64,000 bases of DNA from Mycobacterium bourgelatii (GCF_010723575.1 NZ_BLKZ01000001.1:4836001-4900000), one strand, 5' to 3'; shown: positions 23,563 to 33,753, counted from the first letter of the stretch. Notes: generated by a model from the sequence alone, not told the origin. Made by a program: numbers and translations.

Positions 23563-26500
23563 CTAGAGTGGCACTCCGTCCTTGCCGAATGAACCGGGTG
23601 AACCGCCAGGCCCGCCGCTACCGCCCTTCCCGCCGATACCCACGACGAAGTTGGTTCCGTAGGTGTCGCCGCCGTCGCCGCCGTCGCCACCGTCGACACC
23701 AGCGCCCGAGCTGCTACCGCCGTCGCCGCCGCGGCCACCACGCGCAACACCGGTAGATCCGTCGACCACTGTGGCAACGCCACCCCTCCCGCCTTTGCCG
23801 CCGGAGCCGGCGAAGCCCTGGCCACCCATTCCGCCCGCTCCGCCGTTGGCATCGCCAGTACCGTCGTTAGTAGCGGCACCGCCGTTGCCTCCGGTCCCGC
23901 CGGTCCCGCCGCTCCCGCCGTCGCCGCCCCGACCACCGCTAGCGGCACCTGTAGCGGAGTTGTTCATGACGGCAGCGGCGCCACCGCTGCCGCCGGCGCC
24001 TCCGGTGCCGCTACCGATACCGAAGCCGCCGTCCCCACCCGTACCTCCTATTGCGCCTCCGGTTCCCCAGTTCGTGGCAGCACCACCGGCTCCGCCCAAC
24101 CCGCCGGACCCCCCGCCAGCCCCGCCTTTCCCGCCGCCACCAGCGATCGCGGTATCCGTAGCTGCGCTGTTCGTAACGGTCGCATTGCCGCCCTTCCCGC
24201 CGTTCCCGCCATTTCCGGTGCCGACGCCGTTGCCGCCAGCACCGCCGTTGCCACCGAATACGGCGCCGTTACCGCCGTGACCGCCGTTGCCGCCAGTCGC
24301 GTTACCTGTTCCGCCGTCGCCTCCGTCGCCCCCGTTACCGCCGTTGCCGACCACACCGCCATGACCGCCATTACCGCCGTGGCCACCATTGCCGGCACCA
24401 AAGAACCCATGTCCACCGTCACCACCGTGGCCACCACTGACGAGCGGGTTGCCGTCGGCGCCCTGGGCTCCAGCGGTTCCCCCGCTACCTCCCGTGCCCG
24501 CCGGACCCCCGAGCCCACCCACACCCACAGCACCGGGGTTACCGCCGTCACCACCATCCCCACCATTGGGCGTGCCGGCATCACCGTCACCACCCCGACC
24601 GCCATTACCGGGCATCCCCGCGGCACCACCGATCCCGCCCGCGCCACCGTCACCATTCACACCCCCAGCAACGGCGTTGCCACCGGCGCCACCGGCACCG
24701 CCACTACCCCCCTTGCCACCGTTGCCACCCTTGCCGCCGAAATCTCCGGCCGAGGACGCACTCGCACCGTCGGCACCGTTGCCACCGGCACCACCGGACC
24801 CGCCGATACCACCGTGGCCGCCGTTGACCCCATCGCCGCCTCTACCGCCGTTACCCCCAGGCCCGCCGAGACCGCCGAAGGAGCCGGTATTCGGGGCGCC
24901 GCTGGCGCCGACCCCACCGTTGCCGCCGTGGCCGCCGTCACCGCCGTTACCGACCGCTCCACCATTACCCCCATTACCGCCGTGACCACCACTAATGACC
25001 GGAAAATCACCCGCAAATCCATGCCCACCGTCACCACCATGGCCACCACTGATGACGGCGAGACCATCAGCACCTTTAGCCCCAGCGACTCCGCTGGGGC
25101 CTCCCGCTGCACCACCGTCACCCCCCACACCCACAGCACCCGGGTTACCGCCGTCACCACCATGCCCACCGTTGCGAGTGCCGGCATCGCCGTCACCACC
25201 CCTGCCGCCATCACCGGGCATCCCCGCGGCCCCACCGAACCCGCCCGCGCCACCGTCACCGTCCACACCCCCAGCGGCACTGCCACCGGCGCCGCCGAAA
25301 CCACCGGCACCCCCGTCACCACCGTTGCCACCATCGTTGCCGTGACCACCGGCGGACACCGCATCCGCGCCACCCACACCATTGCCGCCGAAGCCACCGA
25401 ACCCGCCGGCGCCACCGTGACCTCCGTTGACCCCATTGCCACCGAAACCACCGTTACCACCGGCCCCGCCGGCCCCGCCGCTGTCACCAGGATTGACACC
25501 GCTAGCGCCGTACGCACCGTTGCCCCCGTGGCCGCCGTTACCGCCGTTACCGACCGCTCCACCGTGACCCCCATTACCGCCGTGGCCGCCGTTGGCGCCC
25601 GGCAGCACCCCATAGAAGCCATTTCCACCGTCACCACCGTGGCCCCCACTGATGACCGGGTTACCGTCGGTGCCCTGGACCCCAGCGGTCCCGCCAGCAC
25701 CTCCTATGCCCGCCGCACCCCCGAGGCCGCCCACGCCCACAGCACCGGGGTTACCGCCGTTGCCGCCATGTCCACCATGGGGGTTGTCGGCATCACCGTC
25801 AGCGCCCCAACCACCATTACCTGGCATCCCCGCGGCACCACCAAACCCGCCCGCGCCACCGTTGCCGTTCACACCCCCTGCAGTGGAATTACCACCGTCG
25901 CCGCCGAAACCGCCGGCACCCCCGTCACCACCGTTGCCAGCATCACCTCCGTAACCGCCTGGCGAGGACGCATTCGCACCGTCGGCGCCGTCGCCACCGG
26001 CGCCACCGGCCCCGCCGATACCACCGTGGCCGCCGTTGACCCCATCACCGCCTCTACCGCCGTTACCCCCAGCACCGCCAGCACCGCCGAAAGCGCCGGT
26101 ACCCGGCGCGCCGCTAGCACCGGCCGCACCATTGCCCCCATAGCCGCCGTTACCGCCGTTACCGACTGCTCCACCCCTACCCCCATTACCGCCGTGGCCA
26201 CCACTACCGCCCGGCACCACCCCATAGAACCCATGCCCACCGTCACCACCATCGCCACCACTGACGACGGCGGCACCATCAGGACCCTTAGCCCCAGCGA
26301 TTGCGCCGGGGCCCCCCGCGGCGCCACCATCGCCACCCTTACCCGCAACACCCGGGTCACCACCCATGCCACCATCACCACCATGGGGATTGGCAGCATC
26401 ACCGTCACCACCCCTGCCACCGTTACCGGGGGTACCGGCCGCACCCCCAATCCCGCCAGCACCCCCGTTCCCGCTCTTGCCCGCGATACCGCCGGGCGCC

Positions 26501-29067
26501 AATCCACCAGCACCGCCATTACCACCGGCACCGCCGGCGCCGCCGGCACCGCCGCTACCACCGTGACCACCACTGCCGCCGGCAGAGACCCCGTCCGCAC
26601 CGTTGGCCCCAGTACCACCGGTCCCCCCGGTCCCGCCGGTGCCCCCGTGCCCGCCATGACCGCCGTTACCGGACTGTGAGCCACCCGACCCGCCGTTGCC
26701 GCCGTTACCGCCAGCCCCGCCGGCACCGCCAGCGGTGCCGTTGCCGTCGGCGCCGGTGATGCCATCGACCCCCGCTCCGCCCTTGCCGCCGTTACCACCG
26801 TTACCGCCGCTTCCGGTCAGCCACGCATTGCCCCCGTTACCGCCATGCCCACCCCGGGCACCCGGGGTGGTGGCATCACCGCCATGCCCGCCGTCGCCGC
26901 CATTCCCGTCCGGGGTCGTGGCGTTAAAACCATCACCCCCATCAGCGCCGTTGCCCACCCCGTAGGCCTCGGCACCAGCGGCACCCGAGGCCCCACTGGC
27001 ACCGCTGCCTTCCAAACCCCCCGTGCCGGGCGCACCACCCTGCCCGCCACCGCCAACGGGACCGGCTTTACCCCCCGAGCCACCAGGCCCACCGGTGGGA
27101 GTGGTCGCATCACCGGCACCACCCTTACCCCCATCGCCAGGCGCCCCCGCGTCCCCGCCGGCACCACCGGCGCCGCCGTCGCCGTTGGGCCCGGCCACAC
27201 CGTTAGGCGCTGCGCCGCCAGCACCCCCAATCCCGCCGGCCCCGCCGACCCCGCCGGCACCCCCGTCGCCGCCGACACCACCAGCGCCACCGGCGACGGT
27301 GGCATCCGCACCGTTGGCACCGGTCCCGCCGGTCCCGCCGACCCCGCCAGCCCCGCCGTTCCCGCCGGCACCGCCATCACCACCCAACAGCCCCGCTGAC
27401 CCGCCCGCGCCGCCGCTACCACCCACCCCACCGGCACCGCCCTCGGTGCCGTTGCCGTCAGCGCCGGTAGTACCGGGGGCACCCGGGCCCCCCGTCCCAC
27501 CGTTGCCGCCCGCCCCACCATTACCGGTCAAGCCACCAGCCCCACCAGCACCGCCATCACCGCCGGCCGCCCCTAGTGCCAGGGCCTGACCGCCATCGCC
27601 ACCATGACCGCCGGCACCGGCATCGGCACCGTTGCCGCCCGCACCACCGGTACCGCCGCTACCGGCGAGCACACCACCCGTACCCCCCGCACCACCGGTA
27701 CCGCCGACTCCCTCAGCCGGCGCGTCGAGGCTGAACAGACTAAAACCGCCCCCGGCAGGGACACCACCGGCGAAACCACCGCCGGCCGGAACGGCATGGC
27801 CACCGCGACCACCCTCGCCGCCGTTGCCGTACTTACCCCCGGCGCCACCGGCCCCGCCATTGCCAGCGATCTGGCCCGGCGCCACCGCGTCATACCCCGC
27901 ACCACCGGCACCGCCGTTCCCGCCACTGAGCACCGGCATCCCCGATGCACCCTGGGCACCCTGCACCGCCCCGGCGCCACCCCCACCCCCCACACCCGCA
28001 TTGCCTGGATTACCGCCGGCACCACCGGCGGCGCCATCGGGACTATCGACCGTCCCCGCCGCGCCCACACCACCATCAGCCGGCGCTCCGGCGTTACCGC
28101 CAGTACCCCCATCGCCACCATTGCCCATAGCACCGGCCTGACCGAACAACGCCGAACCCCGACCACCAGCGCCGCCAGCACCACCCTGACCACCCGTGCC
28201 GCCATCACCGCCATCACCACCGGTCCCACCCACACCGGTCGCACTCATGGGCCCCAAACCACCGGCCCCGCCAGCACCGCCCACACCACCGGCTCCACCT
28301 TGCCCACCAGCCCCACCGGAACCACTGAACAACCCCGCATTACCACCGGCCCCACCCATGCCGCCCGCGCCCCCAACACCACCCACACCGCCGTGGATCG
28401 ATGCCACCGTGCCAGCAGTCCCGATCACGCCGGCCGCGCCGGCCCCACCCGCACCGCCAGCGCCACCATTCCCCGCGAACAACCCGCCATTGCCCCCCGC
28501 ACCGCCATTACCCCCCGCGCCGCCGTTACCGATGCCAACCCCACCCGCGCCGCCGGCACCGCCATTACCGAACAACCCCGCATCCCCACCCCTACCACCG
28601 GCCTGTCCGGGCGCACCCGATCCACCCCGACCGCCACTGCCCCACAAAATCCCCCCTGCCCCACCGTTTGCCCCAGTTCCCGCCGCGCCATCGACACCAT
28701 CACCGATCAACGGACGCCCCAACAACAAATTGGTCGGAGCATTGATCACACCCAGCAACTGCTGCTCGAGCATCTGCAACGGCGATGCGTTAGCCGCCTC
28801 GGCAACCGCAAATGCATTACCTGCAGCACTCAACGCCTGCACAAACTGACTCTGAAACACCGCCGCTTCAGCGCTTAGCGCCTGATACACCTGGCCATAG
28901 TTGGAAAACAACGTCGCGATCGCCGCCGACACCTCATCGCCGGCTGCGGCCGCTAACCCGGTGATCGGCACCGCCGCCGCATTGGCTGCGCTCAACGACG
29001 AGCCAATACCCGCCACCTGTGTCGCCGCCGCCGTCACCAACTCCGGCACCGCCACCAGATAGGACAT
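23563..29067 (-). CDS. Giant PE_PGRS family protein with long-period repeats
   Basis: This is a 1834-aa PE_PGRS protein. The PE domain (about residues 1-95, MSYLVAVPELVTAAATQVAG...) directs export through type VII secretion; the conserved linker with GRPLIGDG follows at about residues 118-125. The rest is Gly-Gly-x repeats to the C-terminus (GSFGKDGVPL). ATG 29067 has AAGGGGG 7 nt upstream and gives the canonical PE start. Beyond the GGX triplets there is a period of about 606 bp in the C-terminal half, with alternating types (see findings). No stop or frameshift interrupts it. It sits where M. tuberculosis has Rv1203c and runs divergently from a LAL regulator. Confidence 0.92.
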   Translation of the reverse strand: MSYLVAVPELVTAAATQVAGIGSSLSAANAAAVPITGLAAAAGDEVSAAIATLFSNYGQVYQALSAEAAVFQSQFVQALSAAGNAFAVAEAANASPLQMLEQQLLGVINAPTNLLLGRPLIGDGVDGAAGTGANGGAGGILWGSGGRGGSGAPGQAGGRGGDAGLFGNGGAGGAGGVGIGNGGAGGNGGAGGNGGLFAGNGGAGGAGGAGAAGVIGTAGTVASIHGGVGGVGGAGGMGGAGGNAGLFSGSGGAGGQGGAGGVGGAGGAGGLGPMSATGVGGTGGDGGDGGTGGQGGAGGAGGRGSALFGQAGAMGNGGDGGTGGNAGAPADGGVGAAGTVDSPDGAAGGAGGNPGNAGVGGGGGAGAVQGAQGASGMPVLSGGNGGAGGAGYDAVAPGQIAGNGGAGGAGGKYGNGGEGGRGGHAVPAGGGFAGGVPAGGGFSLFSLDAPAEGVGGTGGAGGTGGVLAGSGGTGGAGGNGADAGAGGHGGDGGQALALGAAGGDGGAGGAGGLTGNGGAGGNGGTGGPGAPGTTGADGNGTEGGAGGVGGSGGAGGSAGLLGGDGGAGGNGGAGGVGGTGGTGANGADATVAGGAGGVGGDGGAGGVGGAGGIGGAGGAAPNGVAGPNGDGGAGGAGGDAGAPGDGGKGGAGDATTPTGGPGGSGGKAGPVGGGGQGGAPGTGGLEGSGASGASGAAGAEAYGVGNGADGGDGFNATTPDGNGGDGGHGGDATTPGARGGHGGNGGNAWLTGSGGNGGNGGKGGAGVDGITGADGNGTAGGAGGAGGNGGNGGSGGSQSGNGGHGGHGGTGGTGGTGGTGANGADGVSAGGSGGHGGSGGAGGAGGAGGNGGAGGLAPGGIAGKSGNGGAGGIGGAAGTPGNGGRGGDGDAANPHGGDGGMGGDPGVAGKGGDGGAAGGPGAIAGAKGPDGAAVVSGGDGGDGGHGFYGVVPGGSGGHGGNGGRGGAVGNGGNGGYGGNGAAGASGAPGTGAFGGAGGAGGNGGRGGDGVNGGHGGIGGAGGAGGDGADGANASSPGGYGGDAGNGGDGGAGGFGGDGGNSTAGGVNGNGGAGGFGGAAGMPGNGGWGADGDADNPHGGHGGNGGNPGAVGVGGLGGAAGIGGAGGTAGVQGTDGNPVISGGHGGDGGNGFYGVLPGANGGHGGNGGHGGAVGNGGNGGHGGNGAYGASGVNPGDSGGAGGAGGNGGFGGNGVNGGHGGAGGFGGFGGNGVGGADAVSAGGHGNDGGNGGDGGAGGFGGAGGSAAGGVDGDGGAGGFGGAAGMPGDGGRGGDGDAGTRNGGHGGDGGNPGAVGVGGDGGAAGGPSGVAGAKGADGLAVISGGHGGDGGHGFAGDFPVISGGHGGNGGNGGAVGNGGDGGHGGNGGVGASGAPNTGSFGGLGGPGGNGGRGGDGVNGGHGGIGGSGGAGGNGADGASASSAGDFGGKGGNGGKGGSGGAGGAGGNAVAGGVNGDGGAGGIGGAAGMPGNGGRGGDGDAGTPNGGDGGDGGNPGAVGVGGLGGPAGTGGSGGTAGAQGADGNPLVSGGHGGDGGHGFFGAGNGGHGGNGGHGGVVGNGGNGGDGGDGGTGNATGGNGGHGGNGAVFGGNGGAGGNGVGTGNGGNGGKGGNATVTNSAATDTAIAGGGGKGGAGGGSGGLGGAGGAATNWGTGGAIGGTGGDGGFGIGSGTGGAGGSGGAAAVMNNSATGAASGGRGGDGGSGGTGGTGGNGGAATNDGTGDANGGAGGMGGQGFAGSGGKGGRGGVATVVDGSTGVARGGRGGDGGSSSGAGVDGGDGGDGGDTYGTNFVVGIGGKGGSGGPGGSPGSFGKDGVPL

Positions 29068-29448
29068 CACCGGCCCCCTTCCCCAGGCAGACCCGTCGAA
29101 CGACGAGACTGAAAGCACCTCGGCCACAGTGGGCGCAACCGTCCCGTGGTCGACGAACTGGTCGAACAGTAAGGCGCACAACCCCGCACCGATACAGGGA
29201 TTTCCCTGGAGTTGAGACCCGATCAAGACGCGGGAACCACCCGGCGCACGACCGAGTGAGATTTCACGTCCCCTCCCGCTCCCATGCCCCCGGGTGCCAG
29301 GATCGCGATCGTCTGCGCCCGCACACCGCGTTCGCGTCCCGCACCCTTGGGCCCCCTCGCGGATGTCACTCATGCACCCCAACAGGGTTCTATGAAAATG
29401 CTATGAATATGGTGCGGTAGGCCACCATGAACTGCGAAAATCCCGCGC
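29068..29448. promoter_or_regulatory. Divergent intergenic region with a tandem 11-bp repeat
   Basis: This region of 381 bp separates the PE_PGRS gene from the LAL regulator. It holds two adjacent copies of CTATGAAWATG (29390-29400 and 29401-29411), which are more AT-rich than their surroundings and lie 40-60 bp before the regulator start. They could be part of its promoter or an operator. Otherwise I see only GC-rich sequence without a supported gene. Confidence 0.4.
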
Positions 29449-32256
29449 GTGGGCAACCTTTCGACGATTCGGGAGGCTGAGTCTCGCGAGTCATCGAAGT
29501 TCTTGGCCCGCATCGAAGGCGGCCCGGCTGGACTGGTGTTCGAGGGTGCAGCGGGGATCGGCAAGACCACGGTGTGGTTGGAGACCATCCGCCGTGCTAC
29601 CGAGTCGAGCTTTTGCGTGCTCACCGCTAGGGCATCGGCCGCCGAAGCCAAGCTGTCGTACGCGGCCCTGGCCGACCTGCTCGCCACCCTCGAGCCCGCT
29701 CTGTTCGACCAGCTCCCCCCGGTGCAGCGTGTTGCCCTCGACCGGGTGCTGCTGCGCGGCCACGACGGCCCGGACACCGACGAACACGCGGCCGCCGCGG
29801 CATTCCTGTCGGTCCTGCGCCTGTTGGCTCAACAATCACCGGTGCTGGTAGCCATCGACGATCTGCAATGGCTGGACTCCCCCAGCCGCGCCGTCGTCGC
29901 CTTCGCCGCACGCCGACTCACCGGTCGTGTCGGGATCACAGCCACGATCCGCACCGACAACAAGAACCCAGTCCCCTCCTGGTTGCACCTGCCTCACCCC
30001 GACCAGCTGACCCGCATGACCTTGGGTCCGCTAAGCCTGGGCGGGCTGCACGGGGTGATCAAAGCCCGACTCGGCCGCACTCTCTCCCGCCCGGTAATCA
30101 CCCGAATACACCAGGTCTCCGGAGGTAACCCGTTCTACGCCCTGGAACTGGCCCGCGCCCTCGACGACTCCACGCCCCTGGGCCGACTACAGCTACCCGC
30201 GTCGCTCAACGAAGTTGTCCGCCAGCACATAGGCACTGTGGACGAAAAGACTTCTCAGCTGCTGCTGGCTGCCTCCTGCGCAGCCAACCCCACAGTGGTC
30301 CAGCTAGCCCAAGTAACACGCACCACCGTGGATGACACGATCCACCTGCTCGAACACGCCGAAACTCAGGGCATCATCACGCTGGACGGAAACCGGCTGC
30401 AGTTCACCCACCCACTGCTGGCCCACGGCATCTACACAGCGGCCCGCGCCGCGCAACGCCGCGCCATGCACCGCAAGCTGGCTGAACTGACCGAAGTGCC
30501 CGAACTGCGCGCCGGTCACCTAGCCCAGGCAGCTGTCACCGCCGACGAAACGACCCTGCAAGCCATCGATGCCGCCGTCGACGCCGTTGCCGCCCGCGGC
30601 GCCCCGAGCGCAGCGGCCGAACTGCTCGACCTCGCAATCAGCCTCGGTGGCGACAATCCAGTGCGGCGCCTACGCGCCGCCGAACAACACTTCCGGGCCG
30701 GATCCTTCGCCAAAGCCGACGACCGGTTGCAATCGATCATGGGCGTTCTGGAACCCGGAACGCTGCGGACGCTCGCGCTAATGCTGCGCGGAGCGATTGA
30801 CGGCTACCGAGATCGACTACCCCAGGCCGTCGAGGCACTGTCCCAAGTCGTCGCCGAAGCCCGCGACATTCCCCCCTTGCGCCTGCAGGGCCTGATGTTG
30901 TTATCCCTGGCCGTCGGCCTCACCGGCGATCTGGCGGCATCGGTGGCATATGCGCGCCGCGCGGTCGCCGATGCACAACAACTCGGCGCCCCCGGTCCGC
31001 GCAGCCAAGCACTCGCGCTGTGGGTCCACATCGGTTTCATGCACGGCCTGGGCACCGACGAAAAGGCGCTCGCGACCGCGCTGGAGCTAGAGGACCATGA
31101 CAGCACCGGACCCGCCACCCTGCGCGCCACCACCGTCGCGGCGATCAACTGCGCGTGGACCGGCAAGCTGCACGAAGCCCGCGTCAAACTGGCCGAGGTT
31201 GAACAGATATGTGTGGACCGCGGCAACGAACTCGACATCGTCTCGATAGCCGAGTTCACCACACTGGTGGACCTCTGGCTGGGCCACGTCGACGACGCGG
31301 CGCGCCGCGCCGACGAAGCCGTGCAGCGTGCTGAACAGCTCGACAGCTACACCCTTCTTGCTACGGTGCTGAACTGTCAGGCCGCGGTCGCCGCGCAGCG
31401 CGGTCGCGAGGACGAGGCCCGCCGCGCGGCACTCAAGGCCATCGAGATAGCCCGCGACTATGGCATCCACTTCAAGACCATCGCCGCGACGGCTGCCCTG
31501 GCGTTCTTGGAGGTTTCGCTCGCTAACTACGAGGCCGCCGCGACCATCCTCAAGCCGCTACTAGCCAACTTTGACCCCGCCCACGACACCGAAATTGTGG
31601 TGGGCGGGTATCTGCCTGACGCGATCAAGGCGCTGGTCGCGCTCGACCGCCTCGACGAGGCCAGACCCTTGGTTACTGCACTGGAAACGAACGGCACGCG
31701 ACTGGACCGGCCCTGGATGCTGGCCATGGGCGCCCGCGGCCGAGCTCTCCTGCTGGCCGCCGACGGCGACCTCGACGCCGCCGCAGCCGCCGCACAGGAA
31801 GCATTGCAGCATCACGACCGGCTACCCATGCCCTTCGAGCGCGCCCGCACCCAACTCGTCGTCGGCCAACTCCAGCGCCGCCGCCGCCGCAAGCAGGCCG
31901 CCGCCCAGATCCTTCAAGAGGCGCTACACACCTTCGAGAGCGTCGGCGCCCCGCTCTGGGCCGCACGCGCCCGTGCCGAACTGGCCCGCGTCAACGTCTC
32001 CCCCAGCGACGGAACCGAAATGACCCCTACGGAGCGCAACGTGGCCGAACGAGCGGCCGCAGGCATGTCCAACCGCGACATCGCCGCCGAACTCTTCTTA
32101 TCTCCGAAGACGGTCGAGATGAACCTGTCGCGCGTGTACCGGAAACTCGGGATCCGCTCCCGATCGCAGCTGCACGCCCGGCTACGACCCCCAAACTCAC
32201 CGCCAAACTCCAGGGAAAACCCTGGTTCCCCGGAGGATGCCGATGACTACCGTTGA
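29449..32256 (+). CDS. LuxR-family LAL transcriptional regulator with AAA ATPase
   Basis: This 935-aa protein is a large ATP-binding LuxR regulator. Walker A is GAAGIGKTT (residues 33-41) and Walker B is VLVAIDDLQWLD (about 140-151). A long helical TPR-like sensor region follows. A typical LuxR helix-turn-helix closes it (about 857-915: TPTERNVAERAAAGMSNRDI region, then FLSPKTVEMNLSRVYRKLGI). The inducer is unknown. The GTG at 29449 has no clear ribosome binding site, so the exact start is uncertain, but it leaves a full N-terminal domain. It overlaps the next gene by 14 bp, implying coupling. Divergence from a PE_PGRS gene suggests, without proof, that it controls that gene. Confidence 0.87.
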   Translation: MGNLSTIREAESRESSKFLARIEGGPAGLVFEGAAGIGKTTVWLETIRRATESSFCVLTARASAAEAKLSYAALADLLATLEPALFDQLPPVQRVALDRVLLRGHDGPDTDEHAAAAAFLSVLRLLAQQSPVLVAIDDLQWLDSPSRAVVAFAARRLTGRVGITATIRTDNKNPVPSWLHLPHPDQLTRMTLGPLSLGGLHGVIKARLGRTLSRPVITRIHQVSGGNPFYALELARALDDSTPLGRLQLPASLNEVVRQHIGTVDEKTSQLLLAASCAANPTVVQLAQVTRTTVDDTIHLLEHAETQGIITLDGNRLQFTHPLLAHGIYTAARAAQRRAMHRKLAELTEVPELRAGHLAQAAVTADETTLQAIDAAVDAVAARGAPSAAAELLDLAISLGGDNPVRRLRAAEQHFRAGSFAKADDRLQSIMGVLEPGTLRTLALMLRGAIDGYRDRLPQAVEALSQVVAEARDIPPLRLQGLMLLSLAVGLTGDLAASVAYARRAVADAQQLGAPGPRSQALALWVHIGFMHGLGTDEKALATALELEDHDSTGPATLRATTVAAINCAWTGKLHEARVKLAEVEQICVDRGNELDIVSIAEFTTLVDLWLGHVDDAARRADEAVQRAEQLDSYTLLATVLNCQAAVAAQRGREDEARRAALKAIEIARDYGIHFKTIAATAALAFLEVSLANYEAAATILKPLLANFDPAHDTEIVVGGYLPDAIKALVALDRLDEARPLVTALETNGTRLDRPWMLAMGARGRALLLAADGDLDAAAAAAQEALQHHDRLPMPFERARTQLVVGQLQRRRRRKQAAAQILQEALHTFESVGAPLWAARARAELARVNVSPSDGTEMTPTERNVAERAAAGMSNRDIAAELFLSPKTVEMNLSRVYRKLGIRSRSQLHARLRPPNSPPNSRENPGSPEDADDYR

Positions 32257-32674
32257 GCCCGTGGACCCAACTTCACGGCCAACTGAGCTCTACCTGGTCG
32301 AGTGGTATGACGCGATATTGACCGGCGCGCCGCTGGCGCGGACCACCGCAGCCTTGGAGGCCAGCGCTGCGACGATCAGCGCTGGCGGGGCGGAGGTTCG
32401 TTTGGAGTTGACCTTGGTCGCTCCAAGTGACGATGTGCTCTACGGCGTGTTCAAGTCCGACAATCCCGAACTGGTGGTGCGCGCTTGTCAACACGCGGGC
32501 TGGACGCCCGACCGAGTCACTGCCAATATCAGCGCTAACCTGACTACCGCCGCGAGACTGGACAGTTTTTCGTCAGCTGAGGCAGATACCCCTGCCCCGA
32601 GCGAGTCCTGCCAGGCCGGCGAAGTCGTCGCCGTTACGGGTGTTGAAGACGAGCCGATTTCGGTTGCGCTGTAG
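32243..32674 (+). CDS. DUF4242-like small protein coupled to the LAL regulator
   Basis: The 143-aa protein starts with a ferredoxin-like alpha-beta domain (TELYLVEWYDAIL ... DVLYGVFKSDNPELVVRACQHAGWTPDRV, residues about 16-95) that resembles DUF4242 / nickel-binding small proteins. The C-terminal 45 residues are unstructured and acidic. I chose ATG 32243 because CGGAGG lies 6 nt upstream; an in-frame ATG 6 nt earlier is too close to it. The start lies inside the end of the LAL gene, so the two proteins are made together and may act together, for example as sensor and effector. The biochemical role is unknown. Confidence 0.7.
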   Translation: MTTVEPVDPTSRPTELYLVEWYDAILTGAPLARTTAALEASAATISAGGAEVRLELTLVAPSDDVLYGVFKSDNPELVVRACQHAGWTPDRVTANISANLTTAARLDSFSSAEADTPAPSESCQAGEVVAVTGVEDEPISVAL

Positions 32675-32688
32675 CAGGGGCCAGCACG

Positions 32689-33753
32689 CTACGCGCTTAA
32701 GTAACGGCGCAGCATGGCCACCGCAGCGGTGATCTCCTCGACGTCGACCCGCTCATCGCGCTTGTGCGCCAGGTTCGGGTCACCGGGGCCGTAGTTGAGC
32801 GCCGGAATGCCAAGGGCCGCAAAGCGAGACACGTCCGTCCAGCCGTACTTCGCCCGCACCTGGCCACCCGCGGCGTCGACCAAGGCCTTGGCGGCGGGCT
32901 GCGCCAACCCCGGCAAGGCACCCGCGGCGGTATCGGTCACTTCGATCCGCACATCGAGACCGTCGAATACGTCGCGGACGTGCTGCAGCGCGGCCTCCAC
33001 CGATCGGTCCGGAGCAAAGCGAAAATTGACCGTGACCGAAGCCGCGTCCGGAATCACGTTGCCTGCCACGCCGCCGTCGACGCGCACGGCCGACAAACCC
33101 TCACGGTAGACGCATCCGTCGATGTCGACGCTGCGTGCCTGATACGAGGCCAGCCGGTCCAGCACGGCACCCAACTTGTGAATTGCGTTGTCGCCCAACC
33201 ACGATCGAGCCGAGTGGGCGCGAGTCCCGCTGGCACTTATGACGACCCGCAGGGTGCCCTGGCAGCCGGCTTCGATCCAACCCGCGGTGGGCTCACCCAG
33301 GATGGCCACATCGGCGACCAGCCACTCGGGCAGCTCGCGCTGGATGCGCCCCAACCCGTTTGCCGCCGAATCGATTTCCTCGCAGTCGTAAAAGACCAGC
33401 GTGAGGTCGTGCGCGGGTTCGGCCACGGTCGCGGCCAGATGGAGGAAGACCGCGTCACCGGACTTCATGTCTGCCGTCCCGCAGCCGTGCAGCACGCCGC
33501 CGGCGCGGCGGCTGGGCAGGTTGTCCGCGACGGGGACCGTGTCCAAGTGGCCCGCCAGCATGACCCGCGACGGCCGGCCCCATGCCGTGCGCGCCAGCAC
33601 TGCGTTGCCGTTGCGAATGATCTCGAACCCGGAGGTCTGCGCACGCAGCGCCGCTTCCACCTCGTCGGCGATGCGCCCCTCGTCCCGCGACTCGCTGGGA
33701 ATGTCCACGAGCGCTGCGGTCAGGTCTACGGGGTCCCCGCGCAAGTCCAGCAC
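32689..33753 (-). CDS. dapE: Succinyl-diaminopimelate desuccinylase
   Basis: DapE removes succinate from N-succinyl-LL-diaminopimelate in the lysine and meso-DAP pathway that feeds peptidoglycan. The 354-aa M20-family metallohydrolase shows the metal ligands and catalytic residues in order: AGHLDTVPV (His, with the adjacent Asp), CGTADMKSG (bridging Asp), CEEIDS (general base Glu and ligand), GEPT and, near the C-terminus, NLAHKRDE (His ligand). The dimerisation lid domain lies in between. The start is GTG 33753. It is divergent from dapD by 69 bp, so the two DAP enzymes share a promoter region. Confidence 0.95.
   Translation of the reverse strand: MLDLRGDPVDLTAALVDIPSESRDEGRIADEVEAALRAQTSGFEIIRNGNAVLARTAWGRPSRVMLAGHLDTVPVADNLPSRRAGGVLHGCGTADMKSGDAVFLHLAATVAEPAHDLTLVFYDCEEIDSAANGLGRIQRELPEWLVADVAILGEPTAGWIEAGCQGTLRVVISASGTRAHSARSWLGDNAIHKLGAVLDRLASYQARSVDIDGCVYREGLSAVRVDGGVAGNVIPDAASVTVNFRFAPDRSVEAALQHVRDVFDGLDVRIEVTDTAAGALPGLAQPAAKALVDAAGGQVRAKYGWTDVSRFAALGIPALNYGPGDPNLAHKRDERVDVEEITAAVAMLRRYLSA

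Noticed and set aside
24277..26679. Very long plus-strand frame of 800 codons opposite the giant PE_PGRS gene
   Set aside because: It is Thr/Ala/Val-rich shadow coding created by the GGX repeat on the other strand, with no ribosome binding site or recognisable domain.
23563..29067. Possible CRISPR-like or VNTR array
   Set aside because: The repetition is in-frame GGX coding of a PE_PGRS protein, without constant direct repeats and unique spacers.
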